From positions 62,001 through 126,000 of the forward strand of contig JAWSUY010000013.1 in NCBI GenBank assembly GCA_033852175.1: DNA of 64,000 bases. Reading direction: 5' to 3'. The notes under the pieces are model-generated. The model was given only the letters and a program-made list of their open reading frames with translations, was not told the origin of the DNA and searched no databases. The DNA comes from Agarilytica sp033852175. Its GTDB lineage: Bacteria > Pseudomonadota > Gammaproteobacteria > Pseudomonadales > Cellvibrionaceae. The position numbers and the translations under genes were made by a program. This document shows, one piece after another, positions 7,876 through 17,645 of the stretch; the stretch's first letter is position 1, and every line of letters begins with the position of its first letter.

Positions 7876-8721
7876 ATGCATGAATGGAAATTTGAATTTG
7901 ACGGCGCAACTTATTGCGGTAAACGATGGGGTGAAGAAGGTGCTTTACCGGTAATAGCGCTGCATGGCTGGCTGGATAACTGTGCGACCTTTGATTTTTT
8001 AGCACCACATTTAAAAAATGTGGACCTTATTGCTCTAGATTTGGCGGGGCAGGGTAAGAGCGATCATCGAAAGCATGGCGGCGCTTATAATATCTGGCTG
8101 GATATTATGGAGGTTATTGCTGTTGCGAATGAGCTAGGCTGGAAGCAGTTTGCTTTACTTGGGCACTCACGTGGGGCGATGATATCCACGCTTATTGCCG
8201 GAACCTTTCCTGACAGAGTTTCCCATTTGGCTGTAATCGAAGCATTTGCCCCAATGGTCGTCGAGGCGAAAGAAGCGCCACAGCAGCTAGCAAATGCCGT
8301 ACAAAACCTACTGGATATACAGGGTAAAGAGCGAAGCTTATTCCCAACGTTTAATGACGCAGTGAAAGCTAGAGAGAAGGGCTTTTTGAAACTCTGTAAT
8401 GCGGATGCTTTAGCGCTAGCTAAGCGCGGTGTTCTAGAGAAAAAAGGCAAGTTTTTTTGGAATAACGACATCAAACTGAACGCTCCTTCTGAAGTTAAAT
8501 TTACGCGAGATCAGGCTCAGGCCTTTATCGACCGTATTCAGCCCGAAGTGGCAATTATTCTAGGTGAGCAAGGCTTTGCAAATGAATTTTCAGAAATGAA
8601 AGATTTCATTGGCGCTAGCAATAATGTTCAGGTTTCATATTTGCCGGGTGGTCATCATCTACATATGTCAGAACAATGTGAGCAAGTTGCGGAAGTCTTG
8701 AATTGCTATTTTTCGGCATAA
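7876..8721 (+). CDS. Alpha/beta-fold hydrolase
   Basis: A 281-residue cytosolic alpha/beta hydrolase. The oxyanion-hole motif LHGWLDN lies near residue 30, DLAGQGKSDH near 58, and the nucleophile elbow LLGHSRGA gives Ser98. The C-terminal PGGHHLHMSEQ supplies the catalytic His near 260. The usual acid after strand 7 is not obvious: where many relatives have GxxD, this reads LGEQGFANEF, so a Glu may serve or the acid may lie after strand 6. The substrate is unknown. The nearest names would be serine hydrolase or esterase. A short gap and the same strand place it after sixA. Confidence 0.85.
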   Translation: MHEWKFEFDGATYCGKRWGEEGALPVIALHGWLDNCATFDFLAPHLKNVDLIALDLAGQGKSDHRKHGGAYNIWLDIMEVIAVANELGWKQFALLGHSRGAMISTLIAGTFPDRVSHLAVIEAFAPMVVEAKEAPQQLANAVQNLLDIQGKERSLFPTFNDAVKAREKGFLKLCNADALALAKRGVLEKKGKFFWNNDIKLNAPSEVKFTRDQAQAFIDRIQPEVAIILGEQGFANEFSEMKDFIGASNNVQVSYLPGGHHLHMSEQCEQVAEVLNCYFSA

Positions 8722-9095
8722 TCGTTTAATCCTCATGTTTCTATGGTGTTTTCTAGACTAGACGCCATCATTCCTCGCATACCGCATACCGCATACCGTA
8801 CATAGCTATATTTCCTGTATGACTCAAAGTGTGAACTAGTTCTTGAGGGTTTTGACCTTTCAGATGTTTCATATACGTAGCTAGGGTGATTCATGTTTAT
8901 TTTAACTGGCTATAACACTTGAATTTGTGGGGGATGGAACCCTGTTGCTGAGGTTTGTTTTGTCTGTCCTAGAGCATAGGACCTGCTTGGTAAAGCATAT
9001 CAAATGAAGTGTAATTTTTGTTTTGTGTATGGGTAGTTTTGGACGTTTTCCAAAATCACTCATGTTGTAATAATCAAACGTTATGTGTGGAAATT
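8722..9095. other. Intergenic stretch with a 7-bp triplicate
   Basis: No coding signal was seen. Three perfect tandem copies of GCATACC occupy 8777-8797. The rest is AT-rich and presumably carries the promoter of the gene at 9096, but no convincing -35/-10 pair was found. Confidence 0.5.
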
Positions 9096-9482
9096 ATGGA
9101 AATACCAACAGCTGGAATATTAGTTCAAGATAAATTGGATGAGACTGCGAAAGAGAAAGTACTCGCGTTTATCCACTCAATTTCAAATGACGTTAGTGCT
9201 AATAGCTTTAGGGTCAATGGATGTCTGCTTGGCTATGAACTTGGCCCTGGTTATCCAGAAGAAATGGAAGAGTATTCAGGAAGCAGCACGTTTATTGGTT
9301 GGACTCCTAAGGATATCATTGGATTGCGCGTTGTTAGCAATGACGATAAAGATCACGCAGTGCTAGATGAAGTAACTGCGGGGATTGCTGATGCCGTAAA
9401 TGGAATTATCACTTTTTGCCATACCCTAAAAACACACCTTGCTGCTAACGAACCTGTTGGTCAGGCGGCTATAGCCTGTTAA
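9096..9482 (+). CDS. Hypothetical protein, family not recognised
   Basis: The ATG at 9096 begins a coherent 128-residue protein (MEIPTAGILVQDKLDETAKE). Frame-open codons further upstream are Cys-rich and look noncoding. The product is small, acidic and soluble, with no signal peptide or membrane segment. It has a Gly/Pro-rich middle (GYELGPGYPEEMEEYSGSS) and a C-terminal helix-like part with two Cys. It stands alone between the hydrolase and the minus-strand receptor, with long noncoding flanks on the left. No function is proposed. Confidence 0.6.
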   Translation: MEIPTAGILVQDKLDETAKEKVLAFIHSISNDVSANSFRVNGCLLGYELGPGYPEEMEEYSGSSTFIGWTPKDIIGLRVVSNDDKDHAVLDEVTAGIADAVNGIITFCHTLKTHLAANEPVGQAAIAC

Positions 9483-9672
9483 ATTCACTTGTGTGTTTTG
9501 CTGGGCTGGAAGCCGCGTGTGCAGTTGATGAATGCTGCTTATCTTTACCCCGTCGGTGAGATGTACTGAATCTCCAACGGTTATCTAGGAGGTAATAGCT
9601 GTTCGCTGGAAGCCTCGTTAAATTACGCGGGTAGAATTCGATTATGTACCCACGTTATGTTGTCTAAATATT

Positions 9673-12600
9673 TTAGAACGAATATCGAAGCCCCATTTGA
9701 TAGCGTGGCCCATATTGTTCTGCACGAGCTAAGCGGTTAGGGGCTCCATCATACGTTCTCTGTGTTTCATCGGTAATATTGATACCTTCAAGAGAAATGG
9801 TCAATTTCTTATTCCATGTATAGCTAATTAAGCCATCCCATTGACCGTAACTTTCTGTGTAATAGGGGTGAACGCCACCTGTTGGCCCTGTTGGGCTTGT
9901 TATCGTTGGGTATTCATCATTCCAGTGATAAGCGAGCCGTACTTGTAATCCATATTTGTCGAAGAAACTTGTAAAGTTATAGAAATTACTGGATGAGGGA
10001 AGTGTTGTTTCCAGTGCTGTACCGCTTAATTCAAATGCAGCGTCACTTTCTACGTGGGTGTAATTAAAGACTATTCCGAAACCAGACTGCCAAAATAATT
10101 GCTGCCATGTGAACTCCCAACCATCGATATTGACCTGTTCTGAATTGATAGCTTTGTATGCCGTGAACATTAAAATAGGATCGTCTGAATTACCTAGTAT
10201 GCCTTGTTTATCGCCCTCTGGTGGGTACAGCTCGATTAAGCGATTAAATACATTTTCATCATTGGGAGTAATGTCGTTTGCAATCAATTCATCTCTCACG
10301 GCTTCGGCCCGTGGTCCCGTGTATACGTCGGTAATGCCGAATAAAGGCGTTTCAACTGTCTGTACAATAGGGTAGCCATCAACTTTCTTTCGAAAAAAGC
10401 TCAAGGCTATATAGTCTGTGTCGCTGTAGTGCCAGTCAAGGGATAGATCGATATTTTTAGATGTGTAGGGCGATAGCTCGGGAGAACCTAAAAAACTCAA
10501 ACGTGATGACCGTATAGGATCTGTAATGGGTTTTTGTTCTGCTCTGATTAAGTCCATTTTGGGGCGAGTAAGCGTTTTACTTAGCGCTAGTCGTGCGATA
10601 AGCGAATCGGTTAAGTTTGTTTTAATTGTTAAGCTGGGGAGAAGCTCTTCAGAATTATTGCTGTCTCGCAAGGTGGTTTTATCATCACTATAGGTCATGG
10701 CAAAATAATATAAAAATCTCCAGGCTACGTTATTTGCGGGTGCGAAACGGCTACGTGTATTGAGTTCGTTTTTTTCATAGCGTAGGCCAACAACAGCTTC
10801 AGTCGGGAGGATCACAGTGTTTGTGGCTAATTTAATCTGAATAAATGCACTTTTCGTTGTCTCTTTAATCCCGTTGTTTTCACGAGGGTCATTATGCAAG
10901 CTCCCGAAAGGGTCCCATACTCCGCTAGCATATGGAGTGCTGTACTGGTGGTTCGTAAAGCCCTGCTCGTCTAATCGTGTCGCGATAGACTGAGCCTCAT
11001 CGAGGAGATCAAAGTTGTAAATATAGGGCATTGCACTCAATCCACCGCTAAAGCGGTCAAAAAATTGATCGGTGCTTTGTTGGGTCAGTAGGCTAGGGTC
11101 GTAAAGGTCTCGGAGGCCGTCACTATAAGCCTGGGGATCATATATGGTGTACTTTTGGGATGTTGATTGATTATTCAATGCTGTATGGCTTAATCCAAAT
11201 TTTACGGTATGAAAAAAAGAAGTGTAATTGTCATTTTCCCATAGCCCTGTAAATTGAAATTGGGTGATTTTAGATTCTAGTGTTGACCACTCTGTAAAAC
11301 CGATTGGGTGATTGACGAGGTCATTCAAGACTATATTGTCTCGAATAACGCTTGGGTTTCCGGCTGTATCGTATTGGTCGGCAAATTGATATGAAATTTC
11401 GGGTATATCAAAATTTGAATTATAAGATTGGGTGTATATGTTGTCTGGAGTTAGGGCTATGACGGCTCGGTTTCCTACGCCATAAGGGCGTAATTCGGCT
11501 TTTGATTGGTGCATGTCTATTTCGTAGAAGAAAGTATCTGAAGGTCTGAACTCTATGCTGATGCCAAACGACTGGTTAACATTTTTGGTTTCGGATTTGA
11601 AGCGTGCAAAATGATGACTGCCGCCATACTCTGTTGCTTGGCTAATCGTGAAATTTTCTTCAACGGTAATATCGCTATCTAACGTATGGCCGTTAAAGCG
11701 GCTATATAGTTCAAATCCTGAACTCGCAATGTCCAGCTCTGAAAAGGTGTAATCGAGGGTTGTCGATAATTTATCTGAGGGGGAGTATTGAAATACGGCT
11801 TGGGCATTGGCTCGAGTACGTTGATAGTCCGTAACCGTAAAGGTGATATTGTCGGCGTACCAAATGCTCTCGGTTGTATTTAACGATTCTGGAATAATGT
11901 TGCCTGGAAACTCCAGTCTGTTGTTTTTTCGCCAGTTCATTTCTGCAATTTCAGCTCGGCTGTTTCTATCTTGATATGAACCGGATATTGAAAATCCTAT
12001 TTTTCGGTCCGCAAACGTCGTGCTAAATAATCCAGACAGTTCGGGCGTGACGCTGTTTCCTTCCTCTGTAGTGGTATCGGCTACCACTTTCACTTCAATT
12101 GATGCGGATGTCTCAGAAAAATCGAAAGGTCGCGCTGTTTTAATGTTGATGACAGAGCCAATGCCGCCTGTTGGTTGACTTGCGCTACTATTTTTAAATA
12201 CTTCAACTGCGGCTATATTGTTCGAAGACAGATCAGCAAAATTGAAAGAGCGGGTGCCGACGGAAACATTTGAGTTGATATCTGCAGTTGGCATTTGCCG
12301 ACCGTTGAGTAGTACGAGGTTAAAATCGGAGTCGAGTCCTCGAACATTGATTTTATTTCCTTCATTGTTGGAGTATGAAATTGTAACACCGCTTAATCTT
12401 TGTAAGGATTCCGCAAGGTTTGTATCCGGAAATTTACCTATATCTTCTTTCGTAATCGCATCGACAACGCCGTCTGCGTTAAATTTAATATCCATGGCCT
12501 TAAGCAGTGATGCTCGAATACCTGAAACAATGACTTCTTCTGTGTATTCAGGCTCCTCATTTATGGGTGAGGCTGTTTTTTCCTCTACAACGATCGGTAT

Positions 12601-12930
12601 TTCTAGAGGTTTAAGAACGATAGAGCTCAATCTATTATCGTAAAAAAAGTCAAAATGTGAACGTGATAATAATAGTTTTAGAGCTTGTTTTGGCGAAAAC
12701 AGACCGATTACAGGGCTGGAACGAAGGCCTTTCAGGTGTGTTGAGTCTACTACGACACTTATGTGGGATTGAATGCCAAACTCGATAAGGGCGATAGGCA
12801 GCTCTTGGCCTGGTATGTCAAATTGATAGTAGGTGTCGGTAAATGTGTATGATGTGTCATCGTTTGCTGCATTGATACTGAGGGAAGGAAATATCAATAT
12901 GCTTAACATGATATAACGAAAACAATTCAT
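9673..12930 (-). CDS. TonB-dependent receptor with STN domain (Xanthomonas/Caulobacter type)
   Basis: I start at the ATG at 12930 because the protein then opens with a signal peptide (MNCFRYIMLSILIFPSLSINA-A). It is 1085 residues. An STN (secretin/TonB N-terminal) domain spans about residues 30-105 (YQFDIPGQELPIALIEFG), followed by a linker. The TonB box region and plug come next: EEVIVSGIRASLLKAMD, then DIGKFPDTNLAESLQRLSGV and NVRGLDSDFNLVLLNGRQ. The beta-barrel ends in an aromatic C-terminus (YQMGLRYSF). The plug wording fits the TonB-Xanth-Caul subfamily, which often imports polysaccharide fragments. The STN domain could signal to a FecR-type anti-sigma factor, but no fecI/fecR genes lie beside it. 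The ligand is unknown. Confidence 0.92.
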   Translation of the reverse strand: MNCFRYIMLSILIFPSLSINAANDDTSYTFTDTYYQFDIPGQELPIALIEFGIQSHISVVVDSTHLKGLRSSPVIGLFSPKQALKLLLSRSHFDFFYDNRLSSIVLKPLEIPIVVEEKTASPINEEPEYTEEVIVSGIRASLLKAMDIKFNADGVVDAITKEDIGKFPDTNLAESLQRLSGVTISYSNNEGNKINVRGLDSDFNLVLLNGRQMPTADINSNVSVGTRSFNFADLSSNNIAAVEVFKNSSASQPTGGIGSVINIKTARPFDFSETSASIEVKVVADTTTEEGNSVTPELSGLFSTTFADRKIGFSISGSYQDRNSRAEIAEMNWRKNNRLEFPGNIIPESLNTTESIWYADNITFTVTDYQRTRANAQAVFQYSPSDKLSTTLDYTFSELDIASSGFELYSRFNGHTLDSDITVEENFTISQATEYGGSHHFARFKSETKNVNQSFGISIEFRPSDTFFYEIDMHQSKAELRPYGVGNRAVIALTPDNIYTQSYNSNFDIPEISYQFADQYDTAGNPSVIRDNIVLNDLVNHPIGFTEWSTLESKITQFQFTGLWENDNYTSFFHTVKFGLSHTALNNQSTSQKYTIYDPQAYSDGLRDLYDPSLLTQQSTDQFFDRFSGGLSAMPYIYNFDLLDEAQSIATRLDEQGFTNHQYSTPYASGVWDPFGSLHNDPRENNGIKETTKSAFIQIKLATNTVILPTEAVVGLRYEKNELNTRSRFAPANNVAWRFLYYFAMTYSDDKTTLRDSNNSEELLPSLTIKTNLTDSLIARLALSKTLTRPKMDLIRAEQKPITDPIRSSRLSFLGSPELSPYTSKNIDLSLDWHYSDTDYIALSFFRKKVDGYPIVQTVETPLFGITDVYTGPRAEAVRDELIANDITPNDENVFNRLIELYPPEGDKQGILGNSDDPILMFTAYKAINSEQVNIDGWEFTWQQLFWQSGFGIVFNYTHVESDAAFELSGTALETTLPSSSNFYNFTSFFDKYGLQVRLAYHWNDEYPTITSPTGPTGGVHPYYTESYGQWDGLISYTWNKKLTISLEGINITDETQRTYDGAPNRLARAEQYGPRYQMGLRYSF

Positions 12931-13112
12931 AGTATGGTTCTCAATAGTCAAAGGCAGTGCTTTATTAGTCGTCGGGAATAGCAAAAATAAAAACAGGACG
13001 GAGCGCTTATTATTTTATTAAATATAGTCTAGTGGGTTAACCTCGAGTCTTTTCAGAATCCCGAGGTTAATCTCGTTACATAAAAGCAGAGTAGAGCGTG
13101 TACAGCTTGCTC

Positions 13113-13652
13113 TCAATGAATGAGCGAAAGAAATTCAGCTCGTGTCGATGCATTGTCCCGAAACGCGCCTAGCATGGCAGAAGTCCGCATGGATGAGTTT
13201 TGTTTTTCTACCCCTCTCATCATCATACAGAGATGCTTGGCTTCAATGATGACCGCAACGCCTTTGGCTCCCGTTACAGACGCTATTGTTTTTGCAATCT
13301 GCGAGCTTAGATTCTCCTGTATTTGCAGGCGGCGGGAAAACATATCAACAATGCGGGCAATCTTGGATAGGCCTAATACTTTCCCGTTGGGTATGTAGCC
13401 GATATGGGCTTTGCCAAAAAACGGCAACATATGGTGTTCACACATGGAATACAGCTCTATGTCTTTTACAATGACCATATCATTGCTTTCTGACGGGAAG
13501 AGGGCGTTATTAATCACCTTGTCGAGATCTTGATGGTAGCCATTGGTTAAAAACTCAAAGGCTTTAGCTGCGCGTTTGGGGGTGTCCAAAAGGCCTGGTC
13601 GAGAGAGGTCTTCCCCTACAGATTCGATGATTTTGGCGAAATGATCTTTCAT
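13113..13652 (-). CDS. folE: GTP cyclohydrolase I
   Basis: Converts GTP to 7,8-dihydroneopterin triphosphate, the first step of folate and pterin synthesis. Two ATGs are adjacent (13655 and 13652); AGGAAG is better spaced for the second, giving 179 residues. Zinc ligands are visible: Cys71 and His74 in MCEHHMLPF, and Cys142 in HLCMMMRGVEKQNS. The substrate-binding segments AHIGYIPNGKVLGLSKIAR and RRLQIQENL are typical. It stands alone on the minus strand, divergent from prmB. Confidence 0.96.
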   Translation of the reverse strand: MKDHFAKIIESVGEDLSRPGLLDTPKRAAKAFEFLTNGYHQDLDKVINNALFPSESNDMVIVKDIELYSMCEHHMLPFFGKAHIGYIPNGKVLGLSKIARIVDMFSRRLQIQENLSSQIAKTIASVTGAKGVAVIIEAKHLCMMMRGVEKQNSSMRTSAMLGAFRDNASTRAEFLSLIH

Positions 13653-13875
13653 CATGCTTCCTAAAATTTGTTGGGCGTTAATGTTGCGAAATTAAGGGCT
13701 CGCATTTTGCTGCTTTCCCATCGATTAACCTGCAAACCGCAAGGGTATGCGGCTACTGCTTAGCGGTGTTATCGGGGTATGGGGGGATCGTATTATCGTG
13801 CTTCTGAGACATCCCGTATGCTGGACCCCAAAAAAGCGCTAGAATAGCCGCCTTTTGACGTTTTGCATAATATTT

Positions 13876-14787
13876 ATGAGCACATTCCCTAAATTTGACG
13901 AGGCCAATACTGGCACTTTGACCACTGTTTTAGATTGGCTGCGCTGGGGCGCGAGTCAGTTTGACGAAGCTGGACTCTATTTTGGCCATGGTACGACCAA
14001 CGCCTGGGACGAATCCTTGTTTCTCTTGGCATCAGCGATTAACCAGCCTTGGGAGATGATTGATAAAATTCGCCAGGCTGCATTAACTCCGGTTGAGCAA
14101 AAGGCAGTCTACGACATGTTTAAGCAGCGAGTCGACGCCCGTATTCCGGCACCTTATTTAACGGGTGTTGCTTGGTTCGCAGGCTTTCCTTTCAAAATCT
14201 CCCAGGATGTTTTGGTGCCTCGCTCGCCTATAGCTGAATTATTAATGAAGAGCTTCGAGCCTTGGCTTACTGATGCTCCGACTCAAGTTCTTGATATGTG
14301 CACGGGAAGTGGCTGTATTGGTATATCCGTCGCCCATCAATTTCCAGAATCAGAAGTGGTGTTGAGCGATATTTCAGAAGATGCCTTATGTGTCGCAGAG
14401 CAAAACATTCTTTTTCATCAACTATCTGACCGAGTTACGGCAATTCAATCGGATGGCTTCGATGGGCTTCAATCACGGACATTCGACCTTATCATTGCTA
14501 ATCCTCCCTACGTGGATGCCGAAGACTTCGCTGACATGCCCCCAGAGTTCCATGCAGAGCCTCGATTGGGGCTAGTGTCGGGAGATGATGGTTTGGATTT
14601 TACACGGCGCTTTTTGAGTCAGGTTAGAGACTATCTGAACCCAAATGGTATTGTGATCGTGGAAGTTGGGAATAGCTGTTTAGCGTTGGAAAACGCATTT
14701 CCCTCTGTAGCCTTTGAGTGGCCTGAATTTGAAAATGGTGGCTTAGGGGTTTTTGTCCTGACCAAAGAACAGGTCGACAGTATTTAA
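13876..14787 (+). CDS. prmB: Ribosomal protein L3 N5-glutamine methyltransferase
   Basis: Transfers a methyl group from SAM to a glutamine of ribosomal protein L3 (PrmB/HemK family). From the ATG at 13876 it has 303 residues. The SAM-binding motif is VLDMCTGSGCIGIS and the catalytic NPPYVD sits near residue 209. The PrmB-typical FHAEPRLGLVSGDDGLDF follows. The N-terminal helical domain (LDWLRWGASQFDEAGLYFGHG) fits PrmB better than PrmC. It sits directly before aroC, a common gammaproteobacterial arrangement. An in-frame start seven codons earlier is possible. Confidence 0.94.
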   Translation: MSTFPKFDEANTGTLTTVLDWLRWGASQFDEAGLYFGHGTTNAWDESLFLLASAINQPWEMIDKIRQAALTPVEQKAVYDMFKQRVDARIPAPYLTGVAWFAGFPFKISQDVLVPRSPIAELLMKSFEPWLTDAPTQVLDMCTGSGCIGISVAHQFPESEVVLSDISEDALCVAEQNILFHQLSDRVTAIQSDGFDGLQSRTFDLIIANPPYVDAEDFADMPPEFHAEPRLGLVSGDDGLDFTRRFLSQVRDYLNPNGIVIVEVGNSCLALENAFPSVAFEWPEFENGGLGVFVLTKEQVDSI

Positions 14788-14857
14788 CCTGTGTCTTTTG
14801 CGGAGCGAAGGCTTGGCGTTTAGATGCATTGAACTTTATTTGATGGTGAATTAAAAA

Positions 14858-15952
14858 ATGTCAGGAAATACAATCGGAAAATTGTTTTCAGTAACGACCT
14901 TCGGTGAAAGCCATGGTGTGGCTTTAGGCTGTGTTATTGATGGCTGTCCTCCGGGCATAGAATTATGCGAAGCGGATTTACAAAAAGATTTGGATCGTCG
15001 CAAGCCTGGCCAGTCAAAATTTACGACCCAGCGTCGAGAGCAGGATGAAGTTGAAATATTGTCAGGTGTCTTCGAAGGTAAAACCACGGGTACTAGTATT
15101 GGGCTGATCATTAGAAACACGGATCAGCGCTCTAAAGATTACTCCAAAATTAAAGATCAATTTAGACCTGCGCATGCGGATTACACCTACATGCAAAAAT
15201 ACGGTCACCGAGATTATCGTGGCGGCGGTCGTGCTTCAGCTCGGGAAACAGCGATGCGTGTGGCTGCGGGAGCAGTGGCTAAAAAGGCCTTGTTTGCTAC
15301 CTGGGGCATTGAAGTAAAAGGTTATTTGTCTCAGTTAGGTCCCATTAAAGCCGAGGCCTTCGATTGGGCCGAAGTGGAAAACAACCCTTTCTTTTGTCCT
15401 GATGCCGGCAAAATTGAGGAAATGGCTGAGTATATGACAGCTCTGAATAAAGAAGGAAACTCCATTGGCGCCAAGATTACGGTCGTTGCGACTAATATGG
15501 TGCCGGGATTGGGGGAGCCCATTTTTGATCGCCTAGATGCTGAATTGGCTTATGCGCTTATGAGTATTAATGCAGTGAAAGGGGTTGAGATTGGTGATGG
15601 CTTCGAGTGTGTTGAGCAGAAAGGTACAGAGCATCGTGATGAAATAACACCGGAAGGTTTCTTATCGAATCATGCTGGCGGTATTTTGGGTGGCATCTCT
15701 TCCGGTCAGGATATTATTGCCCATATGGCATTGAAGCCCACTTCTAGTATTCGTATCCCCGGTAAAAGTATTGATGTGAACGGTAACGCAGTTGATGTGG
15801 TCACTACAGGTCGTCACGACCCATGCGTGGGTATACGGGCTACTCCAATAGCGGAAGCCATGATGGCCATTGTGTTATTGGATCACGCGCTCCGTCAGCG
15901 CGGGCAAAATGGTGGGGTTCAAAACTCCGTACCGATTGTGCCGAGTAATTAG
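14858..15952 (+). CDS. aroC: Chorismate synthase
   Basis: Makes chorismate from 5-enolpyruvylshikimate 3-phosphate using reduced FMN, the last shikimate step feeding the aromatic amino acids and folate. The 364-residue protein has signature 1 (TTFGESHGVALG, residues 10-21), signature 2 (YGHRDYRGGGRASARET) and signature 3 near the C-terminus (HDPCVGIRATPIAEAM). It is full length. It follows prmB by 70 bases on the same strand. Confidence 0.98.
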   Translation: MSGNTIGKLFSVTTFGESHGVALGCVIDGCPPGIELCEADLQKDLDRRKPGQSKFTTQRREQDEVEILSGVFEGKTTGTSIGLIIRNTDQRSKDYSKIKDQFRPAHADYTYMQKYGHRDYRGGGRASARETAMRVAAGAVAKKALFATWGIEVKGYLSQLGPIKAEAFDWAEVENNPFFCPDAGKIEEMAEYMTALNKEGNSIGAKITVVATNMVPGLGEPIFDRLDAELAYALMSINAVKGVEIGDGFECVEQKGTEHRDEITPEGFLSNHAGGILGGISSGQDIIAHMALKPTSSIRIPGKSIDVNGNAVDVVTTGRHDPCVGIRATPIAEAMMAIVLLDHALRQRGQNGGVQNSVPIVPSN

Positions 15953-16179
15953 TTCCGCTGTTCCTAGGGCAAGTGGTTTTCCCCTAGAGAGTGTTTAAGG
16001 CTCTTGCAGGGAGAGTCTGTGAGTTTCTTATCTTTGGTTACTTAGGATGACTACGATGATTTGCTTGTTTAGTATCTAATGTCCAGATCATCGTGGTCAG
16101 CTCATACGGCTTGCACCTCAAGAGAAAACTTTCTTGGTGTGGGCTATTCTTTAGTTTTTATTGTTTGAATTTATACCTT

Positions 16180-17310
16180 ATGCCGTATTGGCGCCTTTCG
16201 TCTGTCTACTTTTTCTATTTCGCTGTTGTTGGTGCGTTGTCCCCGTATTGGGGGTTATACCTTCAGCATCTTAATTTTGAACCCCATGAAATAGGGGCTT
16301 TCATTGCCGTGCCAATGGTCACTAAATTACTGGTGCCCAATATTTGGAGTTGGTTATCCGATCGTATTGGCAAGCGAATGTTGGTCGTTCGCTTGGGGTC
16401 TTTAGGGGCATGCGTAGCGTTTTGCGGTATTTTTTACTGGAATGACTATGCCTCATTAATGTTTTATATCGTTCTTTACAGTATATTTTGGAATGCGGTA
16501 CTGCCTCAATTTGAAACCATAACCTTGTCGTATTTGGGTGACGAGGCTTATCGTTATAGTAAAGTGAGGCTGTGGGGGTCTGTCGGTTTTATCTGTACTG
16601 TTGTGACTTTGGGTTTGCTACTCGAAGTGCTGAGTATTGATTGGTTGCCCGTCTTCATATTGGCGTTTTTAAGCGGAATTTTTATTTTCGCATGTACCTT
16701 ACCGCCGTTAAGCGTTGTAGAGCATGCAAATGGCCCAGGTAATTTTATTGGGAGTTTACTGCGTAATCGTAGTTACCTATTTTTTATCATTCTGTTCTTT
16801 TTGCAATTCAGCCATGGCGTTTATTATAGTTTTTATAGTATTTACCTAGAGGAGCATGGTTACCCGAAGTGGATGATTGGCGTGCTATGGGCACTTGGCG
16901 TTGTCAGCGAAATAGTTGTATTTATTTATATTCCTCGGCTTTTTAAGCGATTCTCTGTGTTTCATTTATTCTCGGTCAGTTTGTTTGCTACGGCCATTCG
17001 TTGGTTGGTTATAGGAACGTTCCCTTCAAATTTAGTTGTGATTACCCTTGCTCAGGGTTTACATGCTTTATCGTTCGGTGTCGCGCATGCGGTAGCGATT
17101 CAGTTTATCAAATCGACATTTTCTGAATCAGAACAGGGGCAGGCTCAGGCATTCTATGCTGCGAGCAGTTTTGGTGGCGGTGCGGCTTTGGGGGCTTACT
17201 TTAGTGGGTGGGTGTGGAGTATGTCGCCGGTACTTTGTTTCTATATTTCGGCACTTTCGGCGTTACTTGCTTGGCTTCTTAGCCTGACGTTTCTTAGACG
17301 AAAAATCTAG
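16180..17310 (+). CDS. MFS transporter, HcaT/PPP-like
   Basis: I start at the ATG at 16180 (MPYWRLSSVYFFYF); upstream in-frame codons have no family character. The 376-residue protein has about 12 hydrophobic segments, consistent with a major facilitator. The opening PYWRLSSVYFFYFAVVGA and the loop WSWLSDRIGKRMLVVR match the subfamily of the putative 3-phenylpropionate transporter HcaT. In many gammaproteobacteria this gene lies next to aroC. The substrate cannot be inferred from sequence. Confidence 0.85.
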   Translation: MPYWRLSSVYFFYFAVVGALSPYWGLYLQHLNFEPHEIGAFIAVPMVTKLLVPNIWSWLSDRIGKRMLVVRLGSLGACVAFCGIFYWNDYASLMFYIVLYSIFWNAVLPQFETITLSYLGDEAYRYSKVRLWGSVGFICTVVTLGLLLEVLSIDWLPVFILAFLSGIFIFACTLPPLSVVEHANGPGNFIGSLLRNRSYLFFIILFFLQFSHGVYYSFYSIYLEEHGYPKWMIGVLWALGVVSEIVVFIYIPRLFKRFSVFHLFSVSLFATAIRWLVIGTFPSNLVVITLAQGLHALSFGVAHAVAIQFIKSTFSESEQGQAQAFYAASSFGGGAALGAYFSGWVWSMSPVLCFYISALSALLAWLLSLTFLRRKI

Positions 17311-17645
17311 GATATATCGCTAATACCGATTTCGGTAATAGTTTTTCGATCTAAGGCTTTTTCGAGGCCTATTTTTTTATATTCCTTGTTGTAAAGTCAG
17401 CTAAAACCCGTTACGTTTTAGCTTATTCGATAACGGTATTAGCTGATACCTCATGAAAATACAGGTATGTTCATCACCCTTATTAAGGTTCTTCGTTATT
17501 AGACTTTGGCGTCGATCAAATAATGCACTTGAAAATGATAGGGAAATGATAGGGGAATAGAGCGGCTATGATTCACCGCTGAAACTGATATCGAATTAAT
17601 GATGTATATGTTCACATTAAATTGTCTCCATACAATAGGTGAAGC
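17311..17645. other. Intergenic region with inverted repeats
   Basis: No gene was seen. A 9-bp stem AGCTAAAAC/GTTTTAGCT with a 7-base loop lies at 17399-17423. A wider 10-bp inverted pair, GCTAATACCG (17319-17328) and CGGTATTAGC (17434-17443), encloses it. A short GC stem followed by a T-run at 17352-17379 may terminate the transporter transcript. Confidence 0.45.

Noticed and set aside
12218..12643. Plus-strand frame of 141 codons inside the TonB receptor gene
   Set aside because: Fully antisense to the conserved plug domain of the receptor, with no start signal or family resemblance.
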